A stretch of DNA of 61,041 nucleotides from Martensiomyces pterosporus (lineage: Eukaryota > Kickxellomycota > Kickxellomycetes > Kickxellales > Kickxellaceae): NCBI GenBank assembly GCA_025201845.1, contig MU604030.1:1-61041 (forward strand), in the 5' to 3' direction. Below the pieces are notes generated by a model, which made no database searches, had not been told where the DNA came from, and saw only the letters and a list, made by a program, of their open reading frames with translations. This document shows, in pieces, positions 1-10,415 of the stretch. Made by a program: the position numbers and the translations under genes. Position 1 is the stretch's first letter; the number at the start of each line of letters is the position of its first letter.

Positions 1-2664
1 GCTGCTCCTGCACTGAACGTTGGGCAGGCCGAGTTGGAAAAACTAAGGTCGATTATTGCACATACGGAGAACCACAGCATTGACGAAATCAAGATTGCCA
101 TTCAGTACTTTCAAGGACAGCTGGGCCACTCACCCGATAATGTGGGATTCCGTAATGTACTTGGCAAGCTTCTCGTTACGCTGCAGGCAAAGCTCCAGCA
201 ACAGCAACAGCAGCAGCAACAGCAACAGCAGCAAAGCCAAGCACAGATGCAAGCTCAAATTAGACCACAGCAACAGGCACCACAACAGCAAATGGCTGGT
301 ATGCCCAACATGCGGCCGGCGATACCAGTAAGCGGAGCGGCTGGGTTCCTTCAGCTTCAGCAGCTACAACAGCTTCAGCAGCTTCAGCTGCAAATGCAGT
401 CGCAGCCGCAGATTACTTCGCAAGCGCAGATGCAAGCGCAGATGCAGGCATCCCAAGCTCAAAGCCAGCCCCAATTCAGCGCTGCATACGCTGCCTCGGG
501 AGAGCAAATGGCACCTGCTGCCGCTGGCCAATCGCTGCAGGACGACTTGCAGCAGTGGAAGAACGCGCTTGATACGGTGACTGTTCCATTTGTGTTCAAG
601 GGCCAGCAGCACAACCTCACCATGCATCTCGCCCGTGTGCTGTTGGCCAGATTCGAGGCTTTAGGCGATACAGCCAACACGGAGGAGCTTCGGAAGGTCT
701 GCATTCAGCTGCTGCAGAGCTGCCGGCAAGTAACGGGAAAGAGCATCAGCCAGGAAAACTTGCAGATGCTCTTGCAGGCAACCTCTACTACAGCAGCCTC
801 TGCTGCCCAGCATACACCTGCACCTGCACCCGCACCCGCACCCGCAGCCACACCGGCGCAGCCTGCTGCCCAGCTGGCCGATGTGCGGATGACACCTACA
901 TTGGGCAGCGCAATCGCTGCAAACGGTGTCCAGGTCAGCAGATCGGTGTCGAACATGTCTGCAAATATGCTATCTTCACCAGCGATGGGTATGAGCGTTC
1001 CAGCCTCGGGCGCAGGGTTGATGGCCTCTGGCGCTCAGCAGCACATTCCTTTATCAGCACCTGCAGGCAGTGCCGCAGTGCCGGCTCCTGCTGCTGGTGC
1101 CGCTGCCAGCACTGCGGTCAAGAGCCAAGCGTCGAGCAAGAACTCGCCTTCGGTATCGAGCACGAAATCCAAAAAGAAATCGCAGTCGCCGAGAACTACA
1201 GCAAAGGCACGCAAGGGAGCATCACCAAAGGCTACGCCGGCTACATCAACAGCATCGCCTCAGCAGCCTCAGCAGCCACCTCCGCTGATGCCAGCGCCCA
1301 CAGCAGCTGCTCCTGTGGTGGCCCTAACGACAGCAGCACCTGATGTGCAAGGCGTGAATCCTATGCCAGGCGAGCAAGCAGCCATGTCGCGCAAGGCATC
1401 GATTTCAGCAGAAAGCGCAGTTACTATCGTCGAATCGGTGAAGAGCACGGTGCACGCGTCCAACTTGGCGAATATGCCGTATAAAACGCTTGCCGAGGAC
1501 CAAAAAAAGGCTATCAGAGAGGCCCTGCCTACGATTGAGCGCATGGTGTCCTCGATCGGCACCTCACTGCCTACGCTCTACATGAGCACCATGGACAAGA
1601 AGGTGGTTGCGCAGATCTACTCGATTGAGCTTATCGTCAAGGAGCAGGCGCGGCTGCTGGCTGATGACCTGTTTATTATCGTCCCAGACTACCTGATGCA
1701 GAGCCGCAGGCTGCTTGTCCAGGCGGTGACCACGATCAAAAACTGGGCCAGCGGCCAGCGCGGGTCGATGAAGCATCCCTCTAGCCGGTCTAATTCACAG
1801 GAGCCTGCCGCTCCGACATCAGATGCAAAGTCCAGTGTTACTGTTAAGCAGGAGCATCTTCAGCAGAAGCCACAGGAGGAAGGAAAGGCATCGATGGGAG
1901 ATGTAAAGGCTGATCAGCAGACACCGCTGACGAATCTGCACCCTGGCGCAATGACGGCCGATCCATCGCTTGAGCCCTTCCAGAAGGCTGCCAAGCACCC
2001 GCTTGATCCGGTGAACCTGAGGCTGCCAGCAGCCAAAAAGCGGGCTACAAACAAGGGCAGCATTGCTGGTGGAGCCATGACATCGCCAGCTGCTCCTGCT
2101 TCTCTTAGCGGGCAGCCCCAAGCTCAGCAGCAGCATCTACAGGGCCAAAAGCTCCTTGGTCCGGCAGTGCCTATGCTGCCTCCTGGCATGACGCAGGAGG
2201 GCTTTGACAGGCTGCCAATGGAGGAACGCGCAGCCATCTTTCAGCAGCAGCAGTCGCTGTTGATCAAGCAGCACGCAGTTGGCATGAAACCCACAGTTCC
2301 TCCTGCCCAGCTAGCAATAGCCGCCGCAATTCCAACTCAGCAGCAGCAACAACAGCAACAACAACCACAAGCAGAGAGTGTCGCATCGGATGGACTGGTC
2401 ACTAGCTCGCACCTCTGGGCAGCACTGCAGGATATTTCGGCGACTAGCGCACAGACGACTGAGGAGCAGAACCTGAAGCGCCTGGAGCAGGACAAGTGGA
2501 ACAACCCACTGGAGTACCTGATGGGCGTGCTGGACAAGTTCACGAAGGGCACCGAGAAAGCGGGAGTGGAGCCAGCGCCGATTCTCCAGCAGGCATTCTG
2601 GCCCATTGCGCGCAAGTCGATGTCTAGCGGCTGGGGCGTTGTTGCTGCCGATGCTGTGCTGTGA
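1..2664 (+). CDS. Q-rich transcriptional coactivator-like protein (possibly Mediator Med15), 5' truncated
   Basis: The reading frame is open from base 1, so the true start lies upstream; about 887 residues are visible, ending in TGA at 2662-2664. Visible order: a helical N-terminal stretch, a poly-Q run (about bases 196-230), more Q/A/M-rich sequence, a helical block (about bases 530-780), a Pro/Ala/Ser-rich linker with Lys-rich SPKK-like pieces, and a second helical block at about bases 1480-1755 (ALPTIERM, then LPTLYMST, then a long amphipathic helix). A second Q tract (2335-2370) precedes a conserved-looking acidic C-terminus. Q tracts with helical blocks resemble Gal11/Med15 subunits, and the mid-region loosely recalls Med15, but I cannot prove it. 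Another Q-rich coactivator, such as a SAGA or SWI/SNF component, is possible. The gene converges on VPS23. Confidence 0.5.
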   Translation, partial: AAPALNVGQAELEKLRSIIAHTENHSIDEIKIAIQYFQGQLGHSPDNVGFRNVLGKLLVTLQAKLQQQQQQQQQQQQQSQAQMQAQIRPQQQAPQQQMAGMPNMRPAIPVSGAAGFLQLQQLQQLQQLQLQMQSQPQITSQAQMQAQMQASQAQSQPQFSAAYAASGEQMAPAAAGQSLQDDLQQWKNALDTVTVPFVFKGQQHNLTMHLARVLLARFEALGDTANTEELRKVCIQLLQSCRQVTGKSISQENLQMLLQATSTTAASAAQHTPAPAPAPAPAATPAQPAAQLADVRMTPTLGSAIAANGVQVSRSVSNMSANMLSSPAMGMSVPASGAGLMASGAQQHIPLSAPAGSAAVPAPAAGAAASTAVKSQASSKNSPSVSSTKSKKKSQSPRTTAKARKGASPKATPATSTASPQQPQQPPPLMPAPTAAAPVVALTTAAPDVQGVNPMPGEQAAMSRKASISAESAVTIVESVKSTVHASNLANMPYKTLAEDQKKAIREALPTIERMVSSIGTSLPTLYMSTMDKKVVAQIYSIELIVKEQARLLADDLFIIVPDYLMQSRRLLVQAVTTIKNWASGQRGSMKHPSSRSNSQEPAAPTSDAKSSVTVKQEHLQQKPQEEGKASMGDVKADQQTPLTNLHPGAMTADPSLEPFQKAAKHPLDPVNLRLPAAKKRATNKGSIAGGAMTSPAAPASLSGQPQAQQQHLQGQKLLGPAVPMLPPGMTQEGFDRLPMEERAAIFQQQQSLLIKQHAVGMKPTVPPAQLAIAAAIPTQQQQQQQQQPQAESVASDGLVTSSHLWAALQDISATSAQTTEEQNLKRLEQDKWNNPLEYLMGVLDKFTKGTEKAGVEPAPILQQAFWPIARKSMSSGWGVVAADAVL

Positions 2665-2902
2665 AGACGGGTGCGCAGGCCAATGGCGGAGTTTCAGCCA
2701 ATTTCGTACTTTTCTCATCACTTCCACACCGCCTGTCCCATCTTGTCGTACATATAAACAGACACAAACGCACATTGGAGTGGCATCTGGGGTGGGCTTG
2801 GTTGGTATATGGAATTCACATAAAAGTACTTGCAATACTCCAAAAGGCTGGAGGCGCACCATGTGGAAAGCGGTGGTGTCAAAAAGGGGCCACTCTCTGT
2901 AC

Positions 2903-4868
2903 TCATCCATCCAGAGAGCACAACCTTCTGATCTTAATTGCCAATGCCTTCGCCATAAACTGCTGCTGCGAGAGCTTCCTTACCTGCCTCATATACGTAT
3001 TGAGACTCAGTTTGCCGTCGTCCAGGGCCTTCCCCAGATAGTACAGGGTATCGTCAATGGCGCTGATCTCCCCGGCCAAGTCAAACAGCTGCTCCATGGC
3101 CGGGGTTTGACCGCGGAACACCTGTTTGACGTCTGAGATCCGCTGGGCATCTGGGAACTCTGTCTTCTTCCCCTGCAGCTCGGCCACTTTGTCCTCAAGC
3201 ACGCGGATATTGACCTCCAGCTGGCGCTGCGATTCGCTTAACTGTCGCCGTTCCTCGGCAATGACGCCCGCGCCTGAATTGAGGTTGGCCGACTGGTCCA
3301 AGAGCTCCTTGTTCATCTTGGCGTGCTTCTCGCTCGACCGCTTGACGGCCTCGAAGACGCGGTCAAAGATGGCCAGCTGGTACCCGACCAGGCGCTTTTG
3401 CGGGTCGTCTACGGGGTCGGTGTCCAACAAGGACGAGCGCGGCGGAGACGCTGCCTTGGCTGGGATTGCAGATACACGGGCAGCGGTGGTTGTAGGCGGG
3501 GGAGTCGAGATTGGCACCGCAGTAGTGACGGGCGAGGCGGGTGCCTGTGCGGGCTGCTCATCTGTCGTCGAGGCAGCTGACTCTGCCGTTGACAAGCGAT
3601 TCTCCTGCCCATTAACTGCGCCCTGTGACTGGCGGCGGGTCTCTTGCTGAACCTCGTCGCTGCTGGTATGCTCATTGCTAGCAGTCGCTGTGGCAGCAGC
3701 AGCGATGTTGGGAATGTGGGACAGCGTGCTGCTTGCCGAGCTCTGGCGCTCGCTCGCCCAGCTGACGCCCGACGAGGTGTTTGATGACGCGAGCTCCTGG
3801 CTGACCGGCCTGGATGTGAACCCTGGCTTATTTGTAGCCACAACGGGGCTAAGAGTAGGGATGGGCGGGCGGCCAGCGACCGGATTGAACTTGTACGAAG
3901 GATGCGTGGTGCCCGGAGCAGTGGTGCTTGCTGCCTGCGTTTGGTGGTGCTCTGTAGCAACCTGCGCAAGGCCTTGCTCGTTCGATTCAACCGAGGCATT
4001 CAGCTGCTCCGTCTTCTGAATCCTGTACGCTGCGAGCGAGGGGTTTGACGCGACAGTAGCCACAACAGATGCCAGGTCACTCTCCACCGACGTCAATGGA
4101 CGCACAAATGCCGAGGACTGCGTCGCAGGCGTCGAAGCAGCAGTGCTGGTAGCCGGCGGCGGATGCAGCGAGGCCATCGAAGTGGAGCCCAGTGTCGGTG
4201 ACTGCTGAGCCATCAAGGGGCTGCTAGCTGACGCCACTTGTCCTGGCGGTCTGCTGTACACCGGCGGCTCGGCCGAGAACACCGCAATGAGGTTCTCAAA
4301 CAGCTGGTTGAGCGTTGACTGATCTGCCCAGTCAGCCAGGTAGGGGTGGTACACTCGCCCGCGCTCATCGACGTACCTGCTCGCCTTCACAACCATCGTC
4401 CTAGTAGGCGTCACATAGGCCAGCGGCGGGTGGCTGGGGAACTGCAGCGGGAACCAGAACACCACAGGGATATTGAACACCGATCCGTGGAAGGGCACGG
4501 GCAGGGTGCCGTGCAGACAGAGCAAGCCCTGCTTTATTCCGTCCTCGGCCACATACTCGGCCACCTTGGGTTGCAGAGAGCGGTGCTGTGTAAGCGCTGC
4601 GTCAACCAGGGCATATACGCGCTGTGAATCGGAGAACTAATTGCATGCACGCAGTGCAAACATTCGGAGGGTGAAGGGCTGTGCGGGTTAGCTTCTCAAC
4701 TGTGCCTTGGCATACTCCCTTGTTTCTTGGCGGAGGTGCAGTGCAGTGCAGTATTGTGCAGCATCGCGCGCTGGGACTTGGCTGCACAAATGCACGCACT
4801 ATGGCATACGCACGTACCTTTTGCTTTGTTATTACACTTAGCCACTGTCTAATTGGCTCCAAGTCCAT
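2903..4868 (-). CDS. VPS23: ESCRT-I subunit Vps23/TSG101, two exons
   Basis: Predicted exons are 4868-4818 (17 residues, MDLEPIRQWLSVITKQK) and 4621-2903, joined in phase 0 over a 196-bp intron with GTACGT donor and CAG acceptor; product 589 residues. The join restores the N-terminal helix of the UEV domain (RVYALVDAALTQHRSLQPKV), which is missing if one starts at 4564 (a GTG codon). The UEV continues with LCLHGTLPVPFHG, a proline-rich PLQFPSHPPLAY stretch and PYLADW. A long Ser/Thr/Pro/Ala-rich linker follows, then a coiled coil (about residues 440-530) and a C-terminal steadiness box (DTLYYLGKALDDGKL, YMRQVRKLSQQQF). TSG101-family UEV domains bind ubiquitin and PTAP-like late-domain motifs, and the C-terminus assembles ESCRT-I on endosomes for multivesicular-body sorting. 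Confidence 0.93.
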
Positions 4869-5803
4869 AGCTTAAAGAGAGAAATGTGCTCGAGTGGTAG
4901 CAAACAAAGTATAGTATATCGCTGCAAGTGGTACGTTGGGGCTCGAGGTCGCAGAGATGCGTGGGTGGGTGGAGAGAGAATGACGCAGGCGAATGAGAGT
5001 CCAGTTAAGCCCCCGGGTGTTTGTCACTTCAGCTGAGCAGCAGCCCTGGTCAGAAAATAAATAGGCGATTAGGAGAAAAGGGAAGAGTAAGTGTGTGGAG
5101 GCAGGTCATAAGCAGCGCACCCTTTAGAAGCAGGGAACAAAAGCAGGTGGAGAAATAGACCTGAGCATCATGCTATCACGTGTCCAGCTGACCGTTGATT
5201 GGAGAGACGTCTGTGCTGGATCGCTGACGTTATTTGGCGGTCCAGGCGCCAAGCAGAACCTCCTGTAGAAAAGAGATGGGTACCTCGGCGAGACTGGCGG
5301 ATGGCGAGATCCACCGCCCGGCAGCTGGCTGACAGCGCTGCCTTCGACTGCTGCTGCTTACTGATCAGGTGCAATGGGAGCGTGGAGAAAGCTGGCCACA
5401 AAATGCGGACACGTCCCGAGTGCTGCGGAGTCTGCAGTCCCTCAAGGACGTGGAAAGTGCGTATCCCAAGGGGTGGAAATCAGCAGAGGTGCTGCAAACC
5501 ACAGCGGTGATGATGGCCTTGCAACCAAGAAGCAGCTGCCAGGCGCGGTCTGTGCAAGGTGCCAGGGATCCCATCTGGCACAGATGGAGCTTCTGTCCAA
5601 ATAGCACCATCTGCGTAGTACTGGCGTGAGAATATGTCTGCATTCCATCATGCTTCCGCTATTTCATTTTTCCTTCCTTCAGCATTGCCATTGCACTAGC
5701 ATTCGCTGCTGGAAGTGCCCTTTGGCTGGAAATTATACATGTTATTACTAATATTATATAAGAATAAATAAATAAAGGGTGTTAGGGAGGGCATTCAAAG
5801 GGC
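4869..5803. other. Intergenic, VPS23 5' side and permease 3' side
   Basis: No coding pattern is convincing; the small ORFs here overlap on both strands and resemble nothing. An AT-rich patch at about 5732-5778, just downstream of the permease stop on the minus strand, is the likely 3'-end formation region. Confidence 0.6.
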
Positions 5804-7387
5804 CTACGCCTGGACCTCGGGCTTTTGCTGGTCAGCGTCGTCAGCCTCTTCCTCAGCAACCCACCGCGTGACATCCTCGCCAGTTTTCTTGGGCCACCAG
5901 ATGATGCGGAGGTACCACGGCACAATACCAGCCAGAGTGGTGATAAGGCCCAGCAGCGGCGACAGATAATAGGGATAAGGCGCGCCCTTGTCGCCGCCCT
6001 TGGGCGGGACGAAGGGGAAGATGGTGATGTAGACGCAGAAGAGGATGAAGATGCCGTTGAGCGGGTGGAACGCCTTGAACGACCGCAGGGGGTGGTGGGG
6101 TCTGGTGTACCTGAGGATGATGGCTCCGGCAGCAGCAAGGCCATAGAACAGCCAGGTGCTCCACTGCACAAAGTCGACGAGCAGGTCAAACACCTTGCCG
6201 GGGGGCGGGGCCAGAAGGTAGACAAGAGTAAGAACGTACATGATGACTAGGGAGTACACGGGAGTGCCGAGCTTCTTGTGGTTTCCGCAGATCCTGTTTC
6301 CATACGGCACAAACCCGACCTCGTTGGCCGAATCAAGGAGACGCGAGACGCCGTAGGTCTGGGCAGTGATGGTGCCAAGGACGGAGAGCCCGATAAGGAT
6401 TGGCAGGGCGATGCGTCCCACTGAGTGGCCGAACACGCGGTACGTGAACTCGGCCGCCAAAATCTCCTCGGAGTTGACAGCCACATCGATGGGCACGACG
6501 AAGAAAAACGCCACGTTGGCCATGATGTAGAGGAAGGAGACGACAACGACGGAGCCGCCGATCGACCACGGGAGGTTTCTCTCTGGCTTGCGCAGCTCGC
6601 CAAGCGAATAGACAAGGTTGGTGAACCCGTCGTAGGCCCAGAACACCTTGGTGAGGGCCGATGCATACGAGTGTGCGTCGTTTTTCGTTCCCCTGAATCC
6701 GCGTGACCAGTTGTCGTTGTGGTCGATCTTAATCCCGCCGGCAGCCGCAACAATCCCCGTAACGACGATGATCAAGAGCACAATGATTTTGACCAGGGTC
6801 AGGATGTTAATGAGCCGGAGCGACCACTTGGCCGAGAAAATGTTGGCCAGCGTCACAAACGTAATGCACCCAAAGCCCACGCCGCGCGCATGCCACCCAG
6901 TGTTGTTCGCGTCTCCCGCGGCGTACAGCCAGTACTTTCCCACCACAGGGCCGTTGGCCGCAATCGCTCCGGGGCGGATGCAGACGATCATGACCCAGGC
7001 GAAGAGGTAGGCAAACAGGACCTTGGGCTTGGGGTAGCCGTGTGCGAGGAACCGCATTGTGCCGCCGTTCTTCCTGTACATGAGGCCGAGCTCGATGAAG
7101 GCGGTGGCGCCGCCGTAGGAGATGATGCCGCCGAGGCCCCACAGAATGATGGCCATCGAAGGCGTGCCTACGAGTCCGAGAATCGAGGCTGGCGTGGAGA
7201 AGATGCCCGAGCCGATCATGACGCTGATGCCCATGGCCGTGGCTGAGAAGATGCCAATCTTCTTCTGCGCCTGGCTCGAGCTGTCGGCGGGCGTGGGTGC
7301 GCCCGAGTCCGATGCCTCCCAGGGCTCGTTCTCCGACGAGGCGGTGACGACGTCCTTTTGCCAAAGCTTTTTGACAACCGACGCCAT
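5804..7387 (-). CDS. Amino-acid permease, APC superfamily (LAT/Mup1-like)
   Basis: Single exon, 527 residues, ATG at 7387. A polar cytosolic N-terminus of about 40 residues leads into the APC first-helix signature IGIFSATAMGISVMIGSGIF, with the unwound GSG substrate-binding turn. About twelve hydrophobic helices follow. Family-like pieces include WGLGGIISYGGATAFIELGL (TM2), VFWAYDGFTNLVYSLGELRKPERNLP (TM6 and the following loop), and SRLLDSANEVGFVPYGN (TM8 loop). The C-terminal tail is acidic and Gln-rich. This pattern fits the L-type/heterodimeric light-chain-like branch that in fungi includes the methionine permease Mup1, and unlike YAT-family permeases it has no long C-terminal extension. 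Substrate cannot be told from sequence. A TATA-like element lies about 210 bp upstream. Confidence 0.88.
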   Translation of the reverse strand: MASVVKKLWQKDVVTASSENEPWEASDSGAPTPADSSSQAQKKIGIFSATAMGISVMIGSGIFSTPASILGLVGTPSMAIILWGLGGIISYGGATAFIELGLMYRKNGGTMRFLAHGYPKPKVLFAYLFAWVMIVCIRPGAIAANGPVVGKYWLYAAGDANNTGWHARGVGFGCITFVTLANIFSAKWSLRLINILTLVKIIVLLIIVVTGIVAAAGGIKIDHNDNWSRGFRGTKNDAHSYASALTKVFWAYDGFTNLVYSLGELRKPERNLPWSIGGSVVVVSFLYIMANVAFFFVVPIDVAVNSEEILAAEFTYRVFGHSVGRIALPILIGLSVLGTITAQTYGVSRLLDSANEVGFVPYGNRICGNHKKLGTPVYSLVIMYVLTLVYLLAPPPGKVFDLLVDFVQWSTWLFYGLAAAGAIILRYTRPHHPLRSFKAFHPLNGIFILFCVYITIFPFVPPKGGDKGAPYPYYLSPLLGLITTLAGIVPWYLRIIWWPKKTGEDVTRWVAEEEADDADQQKPEVQA

Positions 7388-8547
7388 TGTGAGCTAAGCA
7401 GCAGTGTGTGGAACTACAGAAGCGCTATTGGAGAATGCTATCTTCCACTGAATGGAGCTGTAAACAGGCAGCGAGGAGGAGAAGAGCTAGCAAAACGGAG
7501 CTGGGATGCAGAATTGGCCTTTTTGTCAGCTGGCCGGGGTGGGGACTAGAACAAACTAAATGCTGCCTACTCGCTCATCCGTAGTCATTTCGCGCGCCTT
7601 ATATAGCCTGGGTCGCCCTAGCCCTCCTCACATGGCCCAAAGCAGGCGTGCATATCTCTGCGCCGCTGCAGCCAGAGCTAAAAGCGCAGGATTGGTGCAC
7701 ATGCGCCCGACAAAAGGGAACGGGTTTTGGCTGTTAGAATTATGCTGGAAAAACTGCCTGGGATTTCTGGTGCTGGCGATTGGCTATCGATGGCGACATC
7801 GGCAGCAGCAAAAGCGATGCGCTAGAGCCTCAGCCATGAAGCGATCGCTGGAGCACTGCTTCTAGAACCAGGCGCTGCATTGGGGGAGAGCAGCGCCTTG
7901 CCAGCTCCTCCTGCCTGCTTTCAGCGTGCTGCAGTCCTTGGAGAGTTCTCTCCGTCCCAAAGCCCCCAACGCTGGATAGCGCCATATCCAGCCAATGCGC
8001 ATTGCGCCAGGGGCATTTTACCAGGCCTTTCCTCTATGCCTTGTGCTTCGAGTAACCCCGCAAGAGCAAAACGGGTGGGCTATTACTAATACGCTTACCG
8101 TGGCTGGCTGGCGGCCTGTTTATCGGATGCGGCGCTGCTGTGCTGGCTGCTCAAGCCACGCTCAGACATGTGGCCACCGGCTGCAATCTTGCCTGGCGTG
8201 TCTTGGCATTTGGAGTACCATGCAAGAAGCAGCGAGATCCCTGTAGAACACCCTTTTTTAATACCTAACACGCAAACTTCCATGGCGCCACTCGGGCCAT
8301 TGAGATGGTTGGGCGGTGTGCGCTCAGACAGCATGCTGCTCCTATCTCCCGTTTAAACCAGGGCCCCACTATGCTAGCTCGCTAGCCCCCTGCGCCGATG
8401 CACCCCGCCTGGGCATGTTCACAGTATTCCCACCAAAATACAGCGCAAGCACCCGCTGCATGAATGAAGAGCAGTTTATTGTTGACATGCAGATGCAATT
8501 GCAATTGCTAGTGCCTAGACAGGCCGGCGCTGTGGAAGGACCGCTTG
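7388..8547. other. Intergenic, permease promoter side and CDT2 3' side
   Basis: No gene is supported. Many short overlapping ORFs on both strands lack recognisable sequence. It contains the permease TATA-like element at 7597-7606. Confidence 0.6.
7597..7606 (-). promoter_or_regulatory. TATA box of the permease gene
   Basis: On the minus strand it reads CTATATAAGG, about 210 bp upstream of the permease ATG. It is a good match to the TATA consensus; the assignment is by position only. Confidence 0.5.
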
Positions 8548-10203
8548 CTATGCTGCTTCGGCAATAGTGGCGAGCCCCCACCGGCACCTCTTCATCGGGT
8601 CATCCCTTCCCTCCTGAGCAAGCTGCGCATCAAGATCCCAGACACGCATGGTTCCGTCATCGCCACATGTGACCATCTGCGTGCGCTCCTTTCCAGGGTA
8701 CCAAGCAACACACCCAGCCTCCTTCATGTGCCCCTGAAGCACAGCCCGCCTCTTGCTGCTGTTGAACCCATACCGGTCGAGCTCCCACACCACAGCGCTG
8801 CCATTGCTCGATCCCGCTGCAAGATACTGGCCGCAGGGACTCATCGACGTGCCCACATTGAAGCTATGGCACTCAAACTCGGGCGCAGCGAGCTGTGCGA
8901 TCGGGTATCCAGGCGAGAGAGCGTTGTGCACATACACGCGGCTATCGTTGCACGCCGTATATATGCGCGTCCCATCCGGATCAAGCGTCAGAGAAGAGGT
9001 TCCGCGCGGGCGCTTCGCTGATGAGAGACGCAGCGACGACGCCACTGGTGTCGGCAACGCAGAAGCGCGGGATGGCGTGCTGATGCGGATGTCCCAGTAC
9101 TTGACCATCTCGCTTGTCGACCCAACCGACGCAACAAGATTCGCATTTTGCTGGAGATGCTGAATACCGGTGACACTGCCCCCGACAGCGTTGCTCTTTC
9201 CGCGGTGCACTCTTCCGGGTCGTTGGAGCCCGTAATGCGCATTACTCACTGCATTCACCGGGCGGCAGGAATAAATGCCATCGGCAAAGGCCTTGTTGCA
9301 GCGCATGTCCCACATCATGATTGATCCATCACGCGATGCGGTAGAAAAGCAGTTCAGATCGCCGTGCTTCCAGCTCACCGCGCGCACAGTCTGCGAGTGG
9401 CCTCTGAACTCGCCCAGCACCTGCTGTCTTTCGACGTCCCAGAGGCGGCACGTCTCATCAGCTGATGCAGTGAGCAGCCGCGCGTCGTCGCTGCTCCACT
9501 CGATGTCGAATATTGTGTTGTCGTGGCCCCTCCATCTCGCTTGCGGAACCAGGCTTTCTTCGTCCCCTTCGCTGTCTCTCGCATTTAGAGTGTCAAAGAG
9601 ACTGACAAACCCACCCTCGTCAACCAGCGCGAGCTTTCCACGCGTGTTTGGTGTTTTGCTGTACTTGCACGCCAATGGCAGCACGCCGATCTGTGGGTCC
9701 TCCTCGGAATAAAGCCGAAACACGTTCGAGACAGGGGATACCAATGCGGCGAGTCTGCCTGCAGTCGAGACGCTGTGCATGGCAAGCATCTGGCTCTGTC
9801 TCTCACGGATTGCCGCTCGCGCGCTAGCAAGCCCAAAACGCCTGGGCAGCGTCTCTGCTGGACCTCTCCTTCTGCACGGTGGCTGGTTGTTGGCAGCCTG
9901 AGACTGCTGCTGCCGAGGCGGTGCGTCTAATGTGACTTTTGGCGAGCCTATGCGAGGCTTCTTGACCGCTTTGCTCTCTGCGCCTTCCGCAGAGTTGACA
10001 CGGCTGTTGCTATTGGCGTTGCTGTTCTCCTGCCCAGTGCTCGAGCAGAGTGACCGACGCTGGCGCTTGGTTCGCCGCTGCACTGCGCTGAGAGCATCGA
10101 ATATCGTCAGCTGGCGTGCTGTCGATGTAGCACTGCTGTTGCTGCTGCTGCTGCTGGTATTGGTTGCGCGAAGCGTGATGTCGCAGAGTGCAGCAGGAGC
10201 CAT
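8548..10203 (-). CDS. CDT2: Cdt2/DTL-type WD40 substrate receptor of CRL4 ubiquitin ligase
   Basis: Single exon, 551 residues. The first 150 residues are disordered and basic, with poly-Ser and KRQRR-like patches and a PCNA-binding-like motif at residues 31-38 (QLTIFDAL). A WD40 propeller follows from about residue 165. Diagnostic pieces parallel DTL: KLALVDEGGFVSLFDT, WRGHDNTIFDIEWSSDDARLLTASADETCRLWDV, STASRDGSIMMWDMRCNKAF, VKYWDIR, and near the end GCVAWYPGKERTQMVTCGDDGTMRVW. WDxR dipeptides typical of DDB1-binding DCAF proteins are present (MWDMR, YWDIR). In known systems Cdt2 directs Cul4-DDB1 to destroy Cdt1, Spd1 or p21 on PCNA-loaded DNA. It lies 212 bp downstream of the RAD5-like gene on the same strand. 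Unlike animal DTL, the protein ends soon after the propeller. Confidence 0.88.
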   Translation of the reverse strand: MAPAALCDITLRATNTSSSSSNSSATSTARQLTIFDALSAVQRRTKRQRRSLCSSTGQENSNANSNSRVNSAEGAESKAVKKPRIGSPKVTLDAPPRQQQSQAANNQPPCRRRGPAETLPRRFGLASARAAIRERQSQMLAMHSVSTAGRLAALVSPVSNVFRLYSEEDPQIGVLPLACKYSKTPNTRGKLALVDEGGFVSLFDTLNARDSEGDEESLVPQARWRGHDNTIFDIEWSSDDARLLTASADETCRLWDVERQQVLGEFRGHSQTVRAVSWKHGDLNCFSTASRDGSIMMWDMRCNKAFADGIYSCRPVNAVSNAHYGLQRPGRVHRGKSNAVGGSVTGIQHLQQNANLVASVGSTSEMVKYWDIRISTPSRASALPTPVASSLRLSSAKRPRGTSSLTLDPDGTRIYTACNDSRVYVHNALSPGYPIAQLAAPEFECHSFNVGTSMSPCGQYLAAGSSNGSAVVWELDRYGFNSSKRRAVLQGHMKEAGCVAWYPGKERTQMVTCGDDGTMRVWDLDAQLAQEGRDDPMKRCRWGLATIAEAA

Positions 10204-10415
10204 CTTTGGATAGCTGGATATATAAACTAAAATACACTAAATCGCAGATATAAACAAGAGGAGGTGCACAGCAGGAAAGAGAAGGAAGGGGGGAGGCAGG
10301 AGGGAAAAGCCCAAGCAAAGAAGAAAAAAAACACGCAATCAAACCTTGTGCGACGGACGCGTCTCGCTAGCACCACGCGTTTGGCGTTTCCACGTGACCT
10401 AGCGCGTCGGCTGCT

